From: Malaya genurostris
Taxonomy: Eukaryota; Arthropoda; Insecta; Diptera; Culicidae
Assembly: GCF_030247185.1 (NCBI RefSeq)
Contig: NC_080570.1
Location: 147,656,641-147,720,640 of the forward strand
Length of the DNA stretch: 64,000 nt
Reading direction: 5' to 3'
Part shown: one piece after another, positions 44,292 to 55,622 of the stretch
Layout of the letters: every line of letters starts with the position of its first letter
How positions within the stretch are numbered: position 1 is the stretch's first letter
Program-made: the position numbers and the translations under genes
The notes under the pieces: generated by a model
The model's input: only the letters and a program-made list of their open reading frames with translations
Database searches by the model: none
Told to the model about the DNA's origin: nothing

Positions 44292-44310
44292 AAAGGGTTT
44301 TATAGAAGCT
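44292..44310. repeat. 19-bp target duplication, right
   Basis: AAAGGGTTTTATAGAAGCT, identical to 41964-41982. Confidence 0.85.
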
Positions 44311-44533
44311 TTGAAAACTATGATATTACTGGTTGAAAGAGACACTTATTATAGTTGGCATAAAACAGGTAGTGATTGAAAAATCAATTACAAAACTCCT
44401 ATAAATTATAATCAAAACCATAAGGCATTCGAATTGTTACTTGTGTTGTTATTCATAAATATTACTAAGGGATTCTTCAAAATACCTTTCTTTTCTTTGA
44501 ATCTTGAATAAGAACAAAACTGTTTGTCTAGAA
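44311..44533. other. Spacer between composite retroposon and foldback fragment
   Basis: A+T-rich, no coding frame or recognised repeat. Confidence 0.4.
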
Positions 44534-44765
44534 TGGGAGTGGGTCTTTTCGCCGAAAGCCATTTCGCTGAAAGTCGTTTCGCCGAAAGGGTCATTTCGCC
44601 GAATCCTGCAATTGTCTTAATATCGTTATTGGAATTGATTTAAAATAAAGACAAATGAAAGATGATAGTGTTAATTGTAGACCTACAATTGTACTTCTTG
44701 ATTAATGATTGATTCATAAACCTCACAACGAAGTTCCCAAGAAAATCCTTATGACAGAAAATCTT
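44534..44765 (+). mobile_element. Truncated foldback-like TTCGCCGAA element
   Basis: Matches the left 200 bp of the element at 16318-16984: tandem TTTCGCCGAAAG units, then GGAATTGATTTAAAATAAAG and ACCTACAATTGTACTTCTTG. The right half is missing. Non-coding. Confidence 0.8.
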
Positions 44766-44876
44766 AGGGAAGGTTTCCTTAAGGTTCTACGTTCAATCTT
44801 AGGAAAACAGCCATTATTGAAAATCGCAGAAGTAGTTTTCTCCGCTACTGCTGGGTGAATCATCATTAATCAATCA

Positions 44877-46697
44877 TTGTTTCAATCCACCTAGTGGTGT
44901 AATGATGCCTTTCTCATATTACTTATGTCTTCAAAAATATCACCAGAAGATTTTGCGAAGAATTTTTTTTTAATCTTGACTAAAATAAGAAACTTTCTTT
45001 GAGTATAAACTAACATAACCTTTTCAAATTCTAAACAGTTGTGTCAAGTTGATAAGATTTTTTCTTTATTTTGCAACGTCGCACTAAATGATTAAACACT
45101 CTTTACCCTATGGTTCTGGAACCGGAAATCGGATCGGGATGAAATTAAACAGCAACCTATGAGACTGTAGGAACTTTTATTTGAGTTTGTTTGTGGAAAT
45201 CGATCAAATCTCTAAGCGATCTAAGAAAATAGAGTGAGCCTTGTATTCAACTTTTTGACCACTGCTTCTGGTACTTTTGGAACCAGGAACTTGGAACCAG
45301 GAAACCCAAAGTCGGTTCGTTTAGTAAGTAACTAATATAGCCTACAAATTGAATCAGTTTAAGCCAAATCTAGAAGAATTTAACCCTTCGTCGCTCTAAA
45401 TAACGGCGTGAAATTCAATAGCAACCTACAGGACTACGAGATTTTTTTATGAGTGACATTATTTGACACATACTCACACACAGACACATACATTGCTCAG
45501 CTCGATGAACTGTGTCGAATTATATAGAACATATTGTATAAACTTTCTATATGAGTAAGCCAATAAGTGCACTTTGATTGAAAAGCATCGTTATCATGAT
45601 CTTGTAATAACACTAACAAGTAGGTACAAATTGAATAAAAGGATTAGAAATTTACATATTTTTCCCCGGAAAAATATAAATTTTAATGTGGCAACCCTGC
45701 ACGCTATACGAAATTGAACAAAGCACGCTGTGAATGGAGCAAAGCCGCATCTACCGTCGCGTACCAGTTTTGCATCGGCATTTTTTTCGATTATAGAGGT
45801 TTTAACATTGTTGTCATTCACCTCTTCGGGCCAGAAAAGTTTTCTGACCCTATGTGCGCGGGGTTGGGAATCGAACCCAGGTGGGCAGCGTGAAAAGCAT
45901 CGACTTACCCATCACGCTATACCCGTTCCCCTGCATCGTCATTTTGAATTTGAATGTTATGACACTCATGGCCTTGTAACTTCGGAACCGGAAGTCGGAT
46001 CAGGATGAAATTGCACAGTATGTTTAAAGACAATGGGAGCTTTAATTTGAGTAATGAATCGTGAAAAACGGCTTAACCGTTGCTGAGAAATCGACGGGAG
46101 TTCCGTTTTTGGAGATTTTCTTCACTATTATCGGTGTTTTCGAAAGCGGAAACCGGGGACTAGTAGTTTCAAAGTAGTTTTATAAATTCACTAACTAATA
46201 AGATCCGTCAACTAGATCAATTTAACAGTAAGTTTTATAAAAATGTGCATCTCGTTTCGCCATCGCTAGTGAAAAAATACTCATGAAATTGAAAATTTTC
46301 ACTAATCGCACTGTAATACCGAAACCGGAAGTCGGATATGGATCAACTTTTCGGGGACTTTTTAAAAAGTTTCAAGACCTTTTATTTGCTACTTAGTTTG
46401 TGAAAATTGGTCAAGAAATTTCCGAGAAAATTGATTGCATATTTTTTGATAAATTTTAACATACTTCCTTGTAATAACTTTGTATGGGACCTCAAGACCT
46501 TTCATTTGAATCTAAGTTTGTGAAAATCGGTTCAGTCGTCTTTGAGAAAATTCAGTGACATTATTCGTCACACACACACACTCACACACACACACACACA
46601 CAGACAGACATTTTGTGATCTCGATGAACTGAGTCGAATGGTATATGACACGGTTCAAAAGTCGGTTTTCACAGTGATTGCATATGAGAAAGGCAAA
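44877..46697 (-). repeat. Mosquito dispersed repeat B, copy 3
   Basis: Begins at the left with CCACCTAGTGGTGTAATGAT followed by GCCTTTCTCAT. It ends at the right with ATGAGAAAGGC (46685-46695) after a TCGATGAACTGAGTCGAATG segment and an (AC)n microsatellite (46569-46600). In between are three or more blocks with CCGGAAGTCGGAT (near 45120, 45980 and 46325). These are the inverse of landmarks in copy 1. A SINE has inserted at 45785-45931. The whole may be several overlapping copies rather than one. Confidence 0.7.
45785..45931 (-). mobile_element. tRNA-derived SINE 2
   Basis: Minus-strand tRNA-like head starting GGGGAACGGGTATAGCGTGA, with a box A-like TAGCGTGATGGG and a perfect box B GGTTCGATTCC, followed by a short body (CTGGCCCGAAGAGGTGAATG). 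An imperfect 14-bp duplication, TGCATCGGCATTTT at 45771-45784 and TGCATCGTCATTTT at 45932-45945, flanks it. The tRNA part is not a functional tRNA gene: the anticodon stem pairs poorly and the sequence continues past the acceptor position. Different family from SINE 1. Confidence 0.85.
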
Positions 46698-46849
46698 AAC
46701 ATAAGTTTATTAATAAAAATTAGGCAACAAAACCGATATTTCTCTTTTAAATTTTCGTTCAACGACAGCGAAGAAAACTGTTTTGGTGTTTTGCAACAAT
46801 GGTTTTCTAAAATTGTAAATTGCCCCCGGATTTGAAAAGCACTAAAATT

Positions 46850-47500
46850 GAAATGAAATGAACGTTGACTAAGCGAAGCACCTATCACCGATGGTAACGC
46901 GAATAGGTGAATAATTTGTTGTTAACTTGTTGCTAATTAGTTACGACAATTTCGAATTTGTTTCTCATTTTCTGAAATTTTATTTAATTCCAGTAACTTG
47001 CTGAATTCACATGAAGTTAACGAAGCACCCCTACTAAATAAGCTTAAAAACAAATCGGAACCCGGTAGATAATTTGTTGCTAAATAGTTGCTAATTACTT
47101 AAACTAATTTTGAATTTGTTGCTCAATTTATTTTTTTATTTTTTGGATACTTAGCTTAGTTCATATGAAGCTAGCGAAGCACCTCTTTTAAATAAACCTA
47201 ATTCAAATCGAAACCCGGTGGATAATTTGTTGCTAATTAGTTGCAAAATAGTTACGGTGGTTTTGAGTTTGTTGCTCAATTTTTAAATATTTATTCAAAA
47301 ACTTCGCTAAGTTCATATAAAGTAAACGAAGCACCCCTACTAATTAGGTTTAAAAACAAATCGAAACGCAGTGGATAATGTGTTGATAAATAGTTGCAAA
47401 ATAGTGATTTTGAGTTTGTTGTTTATTTTTTTAAATTTTTTCAAGTACTTCGTTTAGTTGATATGAAGTTAACGAAGCACAGCTACACTGCTACATAACA
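46850..47500 (+). repeat. Minisatellite-like tandem repeat, about 153-bp unit
   Basis: About four diverged units. The AATTTGTTG landmark starts near 46911, 47069, 47222 and 47375 (spacing 158, 153, 153), and each unit also has a ...CGAAGCACC segment and a TTTGAATTTGTTGCTCA-like segment. Non-coding, A+T-rich. Confidence 0.85.
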
Positions 47501-47519
47501 TGTTTGAATTCACTCTAAT

Positions 47520-47700
47520 TCGTGCAATATTTCAAAAATTTTGTCTCGACATTAAACCAAATATCGAGGTTTTATATAATTCTAAGACACCTACCCATCT
47601 TTTGATATTTCAATATCGAAAATTTTCAAACTTTCAAACTCAAACTTTGCATAGGGACTTTTTCTGAGGTGCTAAAACTTTTGAGCACTTTACGCGTGCT
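47520..47700 (-). repeat. Dispersed repeat C, copy 2
   Basis: The reverse complement matches 39405-39563 (AGCACCTCAGAAAAAGTCCC, then GTCTTAGAATTATATAAAAC and CGATATTTGG). Only one hairpin arm is present here. Confidence 0.65.
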
Positions 47701-47926
47701 CTGCGAAATTTTGATACGACCTCAAAATATTGGCAACCCTTGTGTAGAGGCTGGTGTTAACAGGACCTTATTTTTGGTACAAAACCGGAATGGGACCTTT
47801 TGTGAAATAATATATAGAGATTCAATGAAATTATTTTCTTAAAAGAATCCCTTAGTATTATACATGAACATGACCAAATTCCTAACGAACCAAATTCCAA
47901 ATCACGCAACCTTTTCCAATGGAGTA

Positions 47927-49203
47927 TCAGGTGTACAACTTTGCTTCCGCCGTTTTCCGATAGATGGCTGTACCGGCTGAGGCTGGTCAAAATACATAGA
48001 TGATAATGCCTTTGAAGTGAATGTGTACAGTGCCTAACGAATTGTCATCGCCGTTTCAGTGACAGTTGTTCTTGTTTTCGTATTATTCACGCTCGAAAAT
48101 GTCTGTTTATGTGCCCAATTCTCGCCATTTGCGAGAAGTTTTACTTTTCTGTTACAATTCGAAATAAAAATGCAGCTGAAGCGCATCGAATGCTCTCAGA
48201 AACTTATGGTGATGCTGCTCTGAGTGAAAGAACGTGTCGGGAGAGGCTTCAACGTTTTAAAAATGGTAATTTCGATGTCGAAGACAAACATGGTGGTGAA
48301 AGAGAAAAAAACCTTCAAAGATGAACAACTAGAAGCATTGCTTGATGAAGATCAGTGCTAAACCCAAAAGAGCTTGCCGAATCGTTGGCAGTGAGTCAGC
48401 AAGCTATTTCAAAACGTCTCAAGGCCCTGGGCATAATTCAGAGAGAAGGAAACTGGGTGCCGTACGAGTTGAAACCGAGGGACATCGAGTGCATGTGAGC
48501 AACTGCTTCAAAGACAAAATCGTAAGGGGTTTTTACATCGAATCGTAACCGGTGATGAAAAGTGGGTTCGATACGATAATCCTAAACGCAGAAAATCATG
48601 GGGAAAGCCCGGGCATACTACTTCGTCGGAGGCAAAACCGAATATTCACGGCCCCAAGGTTATGATTTGTATTTGATGGGATCAGCTCGGTGTGATTTAC
48701 TACGAGCTCTTAAAACCGGGTGAAACCATCACAGGAGATCGCTACCGAACGCAACTGATGCGCCTTAGTCGCGCGCTAACAGAAAAGCGGCCACAAAATC
48801 AAGAGCGACATGACAAAGTCATCCTCCAACACGACAATGCTCGGCCTCACGTCACAAAAGTGGTCAAAAAGTACCTGGAAACGCTGAAATGGGAAGTCTT
48901 GCCCCACCCGCCGTATTCCCCAGATGTCGCTCCTTCTGATTTCCACCTATTCCGTTCGATGGTACACGGCCTGGCAGATCAACATTTTCAATCCTTCGAA
49001 GAGTTGGAAAAATGGATTGCTTGATGGATAGCGTCAAAAGATGACTCCTTTTTTCGAGCCGGGATCCGAAAATTGCCGGAAAGATGGGGTAAAGTTGTCG
49101 CTAGCGCCGGACAATATTTTGAATAATACATCTGTAAGCACTTTTTCGCAATAAAGCTTTTATTTTGAAAAAAAAAACGACGGAAGCAAAGTTGTACACC
49201 TGA
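47927..49203 (+). mobile_element. Full-length DD34D mariner, decayed
   Basis: A 1277-bp element with 28-30-bp terminal inverted repeats (TCAGGTGTACAACTTTGCTT at 47927; the inverse ends at 49203) and TA duplications at 47925-47926 and 49204-49205. Size, ends and gene match a complete mariner. The terminal sequence differs from the other mariners here, so it is a separate family. Confidence 0.92.
48099..49126 (+). pseudogene. Mariner transposase (DD34D) with stops and frameshifts
   Basis: Runs from MSVYVPNSRHLREVLLFCYN to the C-terminal GKVVASAGQYFE and stop at 49124-49126, about 343 codons, the normal mariner length. The N-terminus has the NAAEAHRMLSETYG and SERTCRERLQRF region. The catalytic aspartates are all present: VTGDEKWVRYD, LQHDNARPH and, 34 residues later, APSDFHLF. 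Lesions include a frameshift near 48165, a TAA near 48360, a further stop and frame changes at 48498-48550, and a TGA at about 49022 in WIA*WIASKDD. The element can no longer encode its enzyme. Confidence 0.9.
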
Positions 49204-49205
49204 TA

Positions 49206-50035
49206 AAATACCAAAAATGTGCTTTTTTACTAATCTACTTGTGGTGGTTTGTGCAAAAGAATGGAAATATATTCGTTGCCTGCATTTTGGTGACAGATTC
49301 GACAAATTGTGCCCGACAAAAAGGTTTGAACTCGATGCAGAATCCAATGTGGCGATTTCTGGTTCGAGGAAATTCTTTTAAAATCCATGAAATATTAGTA
49401 CTTTAATAACGGAATTGATGAGTAGACACCGGAATACGATTACTGAGATCATATAAAAATCCAATATGGCCACTTCAAATACCGTTCTTGACATCTTATA
49501 AAATCATAACCGGCAATACTCTAGTTATGATTTTCAAGGAATGTCAATAAACTGGAAGTCTCCATCTTGGAGTTTAGAACGACTTCAAACATCATTTGCT
49601 CATCACATCATTTTCGCACACATCCGTATGATCCGGTTTTACAATATTGATGACACAAAACTTTTTCTACGAACTGAATTTTAAATAATATGAACTTGAT
49701 TTCCAAACTGATTCGATTTACGAATCCCCGTCTTAAATCCTAAACGGAGATCTAGATGCATAATATTGATGTCACCCGGAAACGAATTAGTGCAGAAATG
49801 GCTATAAGCGCTAATGGCCTGCCAAATCAGGTGATGTAGGTCTATCTGTAGCGCTTCCGGGTGCGAGTTTTGAAAACTCGATTTTTTGTGAGTTGTTCAG
49901 GAGTTTTGTCCATCTCCTGGCTTGTGGTTCATTATCATCCGTTCCTAGAGAATCTTATCACCTTTGAAAAATTTTTGAGACGATCAAATAATGTTAATTC
50001 ATCAGTTTACCCAAATCGCTATGACACGAAACCAG
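49206..50035. other. Degenerate dispersed-repeat DNA
   Basis: Contains recurring AAATCCAATATGGC-like words (near 49345, 49460 and 49560), a pattern I associate with common low-copy mosquito repeats. No coding frame. Confidence 0.4.
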
Positions 50036-50039
50036 GATT

Positions 50040-50290
50040 AAGGATAGCATGGGTATGAATAAAATCCTTTCGCGAATGGTTCACTGATAGTTGCATAATT
50101 TAACGGATGTAAAAAAATGGTTCTACATTTTTCTATTGGACAGAGCTCTGGCATTTTGGACGGCTTCATGTCACAATTTCTCAATAATTTCATTAACTTG
50201 GTTAGCGAGTAGTTAGGATTTTCGCGATACGCGAGCAAAATTCTGGCGCATTTCTTCTCCTACGCGAATGTCATTTTCACAACAGAATAG
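50040..50290 (-). pseudogene. Probable Tc1/ITm-type transposase remnant, internally deleted
   Basis: The minus strand reads ILLAYRENPNYSLTKLMKLL, which looks like the N-terminal helix-turn-helix of a Tc1/ITm transposase. It then jumps within a few residues to MPELCPIEKCRTIF, which resembles the PQLRPIE motif at the third catalytic residue. The intervening 200 or so residues are missing. A stop precedes it. The identification rests on short similarities only. Confidence 0.45.
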
Positions 50291-50560
50291 AAAAGCAAAT
50301 AGTAGACCCGAAGAAGTATCACTTCTCTAAAATGGAGAGCGTAAAGGTTGGTCGAATTAGATTCCAAACAGAAACATTCTGTAATAAAATTGTAACAAAA
50401 CCCTTGAATAGGCGATTGTAAAGAGAATGTGATAATGATTAATAATAATCATCATGTTTATGCTTAATATAAAAAATTTCCAGAGATCTCAGAACGATAT
50501 TGTTGAATTTCTAATAAAGAATTTATTTCTACCAACGGGTGGTTTTTATTGAGGAAAGAC
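50291..50560. other. Non-coding spacer
   Basis: No recognised feature. Confidence 0.4.
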
Positions 50561-51330
50561 GCTCCGGACCCACATGTATGATTCTCATCACGATTCTGAT
50601 TCTGATTCAAACATCATTAGTCAGCTGGGGTCAAATGCGTGTCTTTGTCCGGTTCCACGGAAACAGATTAGCACAGATTAGCGATAATAAATAATAAAAA
50701 AATTTGCAAATCTCATCGGACTCGGATCGATCCGATCGGACGAGAGATCAGACAACAAGAATACTGCGCACTGTGCGGTGCCGTAATTTGGGATGACTAT
50801 GTTTCCTAAGGTCCACCGGTTTTTTTTTGTGCGGAAATATGCGATCATCGCATTGGTTGGGCGGCCTAACGAATCCGGTAATGAGCCACGATCATTGTAT
50901 CATCTTTACTAATGTCTATGATTAGGGCAGTGTGCACATTGAACCGAACGGATAATTCCCCCGTGGCCAACTCGGAACTAGTTTGTTAATCGGTCAGCCA
51001 CAGCACTACGCAGGTAAATTGATTTTTTTGCCCTTCCAGCGAGCGAGTCTTGCACGGAGGAGTCCGTTTGGAGCCATCTGCTCTTCCCCCGGCCAATGAA
51101 TGGTGTGGTCATTCGCTTCGGTACGGAATCAACCCACTGCTGCTCGTTTTGCTCATTGATTGACTAAATGCTGATGCTAATGAGCATGCGATTAAGCAAA
51201 CTCAATAAGTTTTTCCTTCGTTTTCTGCATTCACCTGTTTCCTAGTAAATTTCAGGGAGAAATCATCTATGAGTCGTCCAGTCGGCAGGTGCTTGTGGCT
51301 ATTTTATGTACATAGCAATAGAGTTTCTTG
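50561..51330. other. Unique G+C-richer island with a POU-like palindrome
   Basis: Single-copy within the window and compositionally unlike the flanking elements. ATGCTAATGAGCAT at 51174-51187 is a near-palindromic POU/homeodomain-like site, followed by GCGATTAAGC. No exon recognised. It may be conserved non-coding DNA, which an alignment could decide. Confidence 0.4.
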
Positions 51331-51614
51331 ATGAGTTGCATCGAACATTGAGGTTGATGATCTGGGGCTTCTCTGAGAGATTTACGATCAAAACTCGACT
51401 ATATTTCATTACACATTTGGAAAGTTTACAGTCGTGATTTACCACTATAATTTCAAACGCTCAAATAATCATAAAACAAAAATAGCCACGTTTTTATTAT
51501 CTAAAGGAAAGTACAACTTTGGCCTATCTTTCTAATAGTTCCAGTCTATAATCAATAATCGGATTGAGCTAATTTTGCAACATACAGAACCTATGATAGA
51601 ATTCCTAATTAATT
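51331..51614. other. Non-coding spacer
   Basis: No feature. Confidence 0.4.
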
Positions 51615-51932
51615 TCAGATAATTTTGGACCGTAACTTTGACGGAAACTCAATCCAGTAGACTGGCCAAGCGTTGTCGTGACAGAAAATTACGAAGCTGT
51701 GTCTGAACTGATGTTCTGCCCGTTTAGTTTGATTCAGGAGGATGATTCCTCTTTGCGAATTTTTCGGCTTAGCATCGATTTTACTGACTGTACAGAGCTT
51801 GCATATATTGTTATTGTTTTGACGTAGGACTATGCCTTCCTTTACCATACCGACTAGGGCGTAATTTCGTAGATAAGTTATTCCGTTATTTTGCATATTC
51901 CTCTCGCAATTCGATTGCGTTTCTCTTGACAT
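51615..51932 (-). pseudogene. Possible mariner scrap
   Basis: A 105-residue minus-strand frame contains SFVIFCHDNAWPVYW, which resembles the second catalytic aspartate motif of mariner (VILLHDNARPH), preceded by an NQTKRAEHQ segment reminiscent of the usual spacer. Nothing else in the frame is recognisable, and the N-terminal portion reads as random A+T-rich sequence. Low confidence. Confidence 0.25.
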
Positions 51933-53130
51933 CTTATCGGCATCCTGTGAACGAGACTTGCTACTTAAATTCGAACGTGATTTAACATAAAAAACTGACT
52001 GTTGGCTGTCTAATCTGGAATATTTTTGTAGCTATTATTCCTTATCAGAGACTGATATGATTGCTCAAAGTGCGACATACTGTAGATACGTAAACGTTCG
52101 TACATTGTAGAGCCTTAGTTGACTCCCACACAAAAACATAAACGCGCGCGCACTTTGGAAGTATGTTTAGCGACGCTGATGATGAATCGGGTGAATTTTT
52201 ATTGTTCATTGGTAACTATTAGTGGAAGCTCGATCCACTGCATTGCACGCCAGAAAATGAGATGAGTGCTCAATCATAGAGACAGAAGCCGGTACAAGTG
52301 CTCCGAAAAGAAACGCAACCGGTTCTGAAAAGTCATGACGTCGGTTTTCTACGATTGTCAGAAAATGCTTTCCATTTTCAGAAAATGCTTTTCCATTAAT
52401 ATGAAAATAGCGGTAAAATATGTTATTTAGTGCTATTTTGTAAATCGACGAATTTTTGAAAATCGTTTTTTTTCAGTGCAGGATTCTAATAGACGATTTT
52501 CGCTCTAAATCGTATTCGGATTCGTCAACAACCTCTCAGTTTCATTCAAAAACTTTCTGAACATGAAAACTTTGCATACTTTGTTTGTTTTTCCAAAATT
52601 GATCTAGACTGTCTTTTGAAAAAGCCTGGACTTTTTTTCACCATTTTTTTTACAAAAAGATATGGTCGAAAAATGATGAACCCTACAAAAAATAGTTGTG
52701 CTAATTGAAAATAGTTAAATTTTCAAATGAAAATACTAAAAAATTACTCATCGAACCGTACACTGAAAAAACCGATCTTCAAATTTGAAGTCAACTAACA
52801 AAAAAGACTATTCTTCTCATTCAGGGGTTATCTATGTTTGGGCACATAACCGTTTTTACTTTTCTTTACTAATGCTATTTGCAAAAAAAATTTTATTTTG
52901 CACCAAAGTGTCAAATATTTACTGACGTGCCGAACGAAAACGTTACTTTTGAGAGCAAAAAATTTATCTAACAAAAACTTTTTTTCATTCAGCACTAATA
53001 CTTTCTGCTAATATCGGGCAACTAGCAATAGAGTGTTCGGTAAAATTTTCTCACAATTTGAGTTTCATTGGAATCTTGGATGATAATGGTTTCCAGTTTG
53101 GTTCAATTGGTTTGAAAAAAAAAAGACATC
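51933..53130. other. A+T-rich non-coding stretch
   Basis: No coding frame, tandem repeat or inverted ends noticed over 1.2 kb, apart from a GCGCGCGC word at 52144-52151. Confidence 0.4.
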
Positions 53131-53184
53131 GGATAATGAATGTTTTATCCTGGACAAAAAATAATTAGAAAAATTTTTGTGCTT

Positions 53185-53260
53185 AAAAGTGCCCATCTTG
53201 CAATGTATGAATGGTTGGTAGGGAACATCATAAACACCTATCTAATTAGAAAAATTATCG
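53185..53260 (+). repeat. Dispersed repeat D, copy 2
   Basis: Shares TTAAAAGTGCCCA and GTTGGTAGGGAACAT with the reverse complement of 39780-39875. Confidence 0.55.
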
Positions 53261-53724
53261 AAATCAAAAACGGTAAATCGATTTTAAAATTTTGTTCAAA
53301 TAGTGATTATAGCGACGGAAGGCTGTATTAATTCCATTGGTATTGGTTGATTACACTGCCTTATTTAGATATAACCCAGTAAAATCGCTATTTAGTATGA
53401 ATTCGGTTTATAGAAGTAACAGGAGCGCAGGACTTTGCATGTCTCGAGCACACAGCAGGCGCAGCGATTGGATTGTCGTTGCGATAACCTGCGCTCATGT
53501 TATTTCTGCGTACGTTATTCAAGTTATATTGGCTAATATTTTTTAATAAGCTACATTACATGCTTTGTTTGTGTTTTTGTTCAAGTTTTCATTATTAATG
53601 GCATTGTTCCATCACCACGGTATTGCTGAATAAATTTCGAATACATCACCAATATTCAACAGAGCATCAAATTGCAAGAGCTAAAAATTTAGCATTTTTT
53701 TATGTGAAAACGTTTTACTTTACT
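53261..53724. other. Non-coding, with a short match to the CACGG MITE
   Basis: GTAACAGGAGCG at 53417 and the CACACAGCAGGCGCAGCGATTG-type segment that follows (shortened) match 11930-11985 inside the MITE at 11378-12515. This suggests a fragment of a related element. No coding frame. Confidence 0.4.
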
Positions 53725-54600
53725 GTGGGAACTTAATCGTAAATATCTAGAGTTGTATTAAAAGCAACAACATAATTCATTCTCCATATCGGCAGAAAAA
53801 AGTTTCAGTTTTCAGAATCAAATCCAAATGAAGCTTTACTACACCACGCTGATCAGCAGTTTATGATTTACTTTTAACTCGAAAATTCAGTTTTCTCAAA
53901 CTCTAGAAAACAATGTGGGAAACCCATCACGCTTGCTTGCCTTTTTCGCACTCGGGCAACAATTTTGAGGGAGCCTAAGTTGCCTCCAACCTGCAGCAAA
54001 AACATACCTTCCACGTGATGTAATGCCTCATTAGGAATTAGAATTGAGTTCTGAATCTTAATTTTGGGACTAAAATTAGAACTGGAATTCTGGTCAACCA
54101 TTCTGGTAATTCTAAATTTTGGAACTAGATTTTTGAAACTGGAACTCTTGACTAGATTTTGGAGCTAATTTTAAATTCGTAATTCGAATCCAAATTCAGT
54201 AATTCAACTTCGGAAAAATATAAAAGCTATGAATATTAGATCTGGATTCTGGAATAAATTTTCAGATCTGAATTCCGAACCAATATTTTAAAACTGACTA
54301 TTGAAACATTATTTATTTTCTGAATCTACTTCCTGAATCCAGTTCATAATTTAATTGGATTCTAAAAATGAGTTCAGTTTAAGAAACTCTACAACTAAAT
54401 TCATAAAATTCTTTGATTCTCGATCTGGATTTTGAATCAGAATTCAGATTTTGGTATAGATAAATAAATGGTTAATATTTAATATTACCAAAGAACGATT
54501 CGAAAGTTTCAATTTGTCAATTATATTCGTTTTCGTTATTTTTTTCGTCAATTTCATTCCAGTTATGTCTCTGACATTATCCACCCATCTTTTTCTTCAT
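53725..54600 (+). repeat. Dispersed repeat E, copy 1
   Basis: Three landmarks recur in the same order at 61186-61590: GAACTTAATCGTAAATAT at the start, TTGCCTTTTTCGCACTCGGG in the middle, and CCAGTTATGTCTCTGACATT near the end. Copy 1 is longer because of a degenerate tract (about 54040-54440) made of TTCTGGAACTAGAATT-like words. Non-coding. Confidence 0.65.
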
Positions 54601-55276
54601 TTTAATCACCCTTCGCGCACTGAACATTTTCATTTTTTTTTGTTCATCGGCTAATTTATTCATCGTTTTTCTTGCAAAGGGTTGAAATATAACGGCTATG
54701 AAAATTCATTTCCCAAAAATCTTCTGATCGAGAATCATATCAAATATATTCAATGTGCGAGCTTTTTTCTTAAATATCTTCAAAGAGAATGTTCGCTAGT
54801 GAACTTCCCAACACGTTTGTTAAAATAATCAGTAGTGAACTTTTCTTCAGTGAGTTTTCTGATCGATGAATTTTTTGTCTGAAAATAACTTGTGAAAAAT
54901 TTCAGTCGAAATTCAGTGATTTTTTCCCAACTTTACGGGAATTGCCAAATCAAGTTTTTTTTTATCATTGTGAGACTTGATAAGGTATTTTCAGTATTTT
55001 TATTCAAAAGAAAAATATGTGAATATGATAAAGTTGGAGTTTTGTGTTTTAAAACATCATTTGTATATTTTTTTGACGGGTTTCATGGTGCGTAGGCCAA
55101 CGGGCACTATATAATTTTATGTTTTTCTCTGAAAGCCTAGACAATTCACATAACATAACCTAAAATTAGCGATATGTTATTTTTTTTTGTGCAATAATTT
55201 TATGAAAATTTCAAGTTTTCGTTGTTTTGCGACCATGCGCCTCAATTTATTCATGGTGATCAACACTGAAAAGTCC
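54601..55276. other. A+T-rich non-coding stretch
   Basis: No gene seen. The right end lies next to a tiny LINE 3' fragment and the 3' side of a broken mariner. Confidence 0.4.
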
Positions 55277-55341
55277 CGGCACAAATCTCCAAATATCAAG
55301 GGGAACGTGCCATTTGAGCCAATTTGTTCTGATTCCTGATT
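55277..55341 (+). mobile_element. 65-bp LINE 3'-end fragment
   Basis: GGCACAAATCTCCAAATATC through CTGATTCCTGATTA matches, in opposite orientation, the last bases of the R1/LOA-like element at 30153-30215. It sits directly beyond the stop codon of a mariner remnant. Either an extreme 5'-truncated insertion or a short retroposon using the same tail. Confidence 0.75.
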
Positions 55342-55622
55342 ATTCATCAACGTAATCTTCATCAAGAGAAACGCAATCGCTCCAACGCCGCTCTAACGCT
55401 TCAATACATGTGCGAAATATCTTACCGTCTCGAGTCTTTTTTTCAGGTCTGCGAACAGCCAGTAGCCGCTGAGAGCCAAATCTGGCGAATATGGTGGATG
55501 TGGGAGCAACTCGAAGTTCAATTCATGTAGTTTTGCTATTGTTTTGGTTGACCTGTGACAAGGTGCGTTGTCTTGAAGAAACAAAAATTTTCTTTGCCAT
55601 AGAGCTTGATGTTGATTTAACT
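55342..55622 (-). pseudogene. Mariner transposase C-terminal part, split copy
   Basis: Minus-strand reading: FLQDNAPCHRSTKTIAKL (second catalytic aspartate), then ELLPHPPYSPDLALSGYWLF, where the expected APSD reads ALSG, so the third aspartate is glycine. After a frame change and a small deletion the C-terminus continues (IEALERRWSDCVSLDEDYVD) to a stop near 55340. The N-terminal and first catalytic portion lies beyond a jockey insertion at 57470-57610. Inactive. Confidence 0.82.

Noticed and set aside
45840..45931. Functional tRNA gene
   Set aside because: It has good box B and box A-like sequences, but the anticodon stem pairs poorly, a SINE body follows, and target duplications flank the whole unit.
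46850..47500. CRISPR-like array
   Set aside because: Units are about 153 bp, diverged and contiguous, with no short repeat/unique spacer alternation; the genome is eukaryotic.
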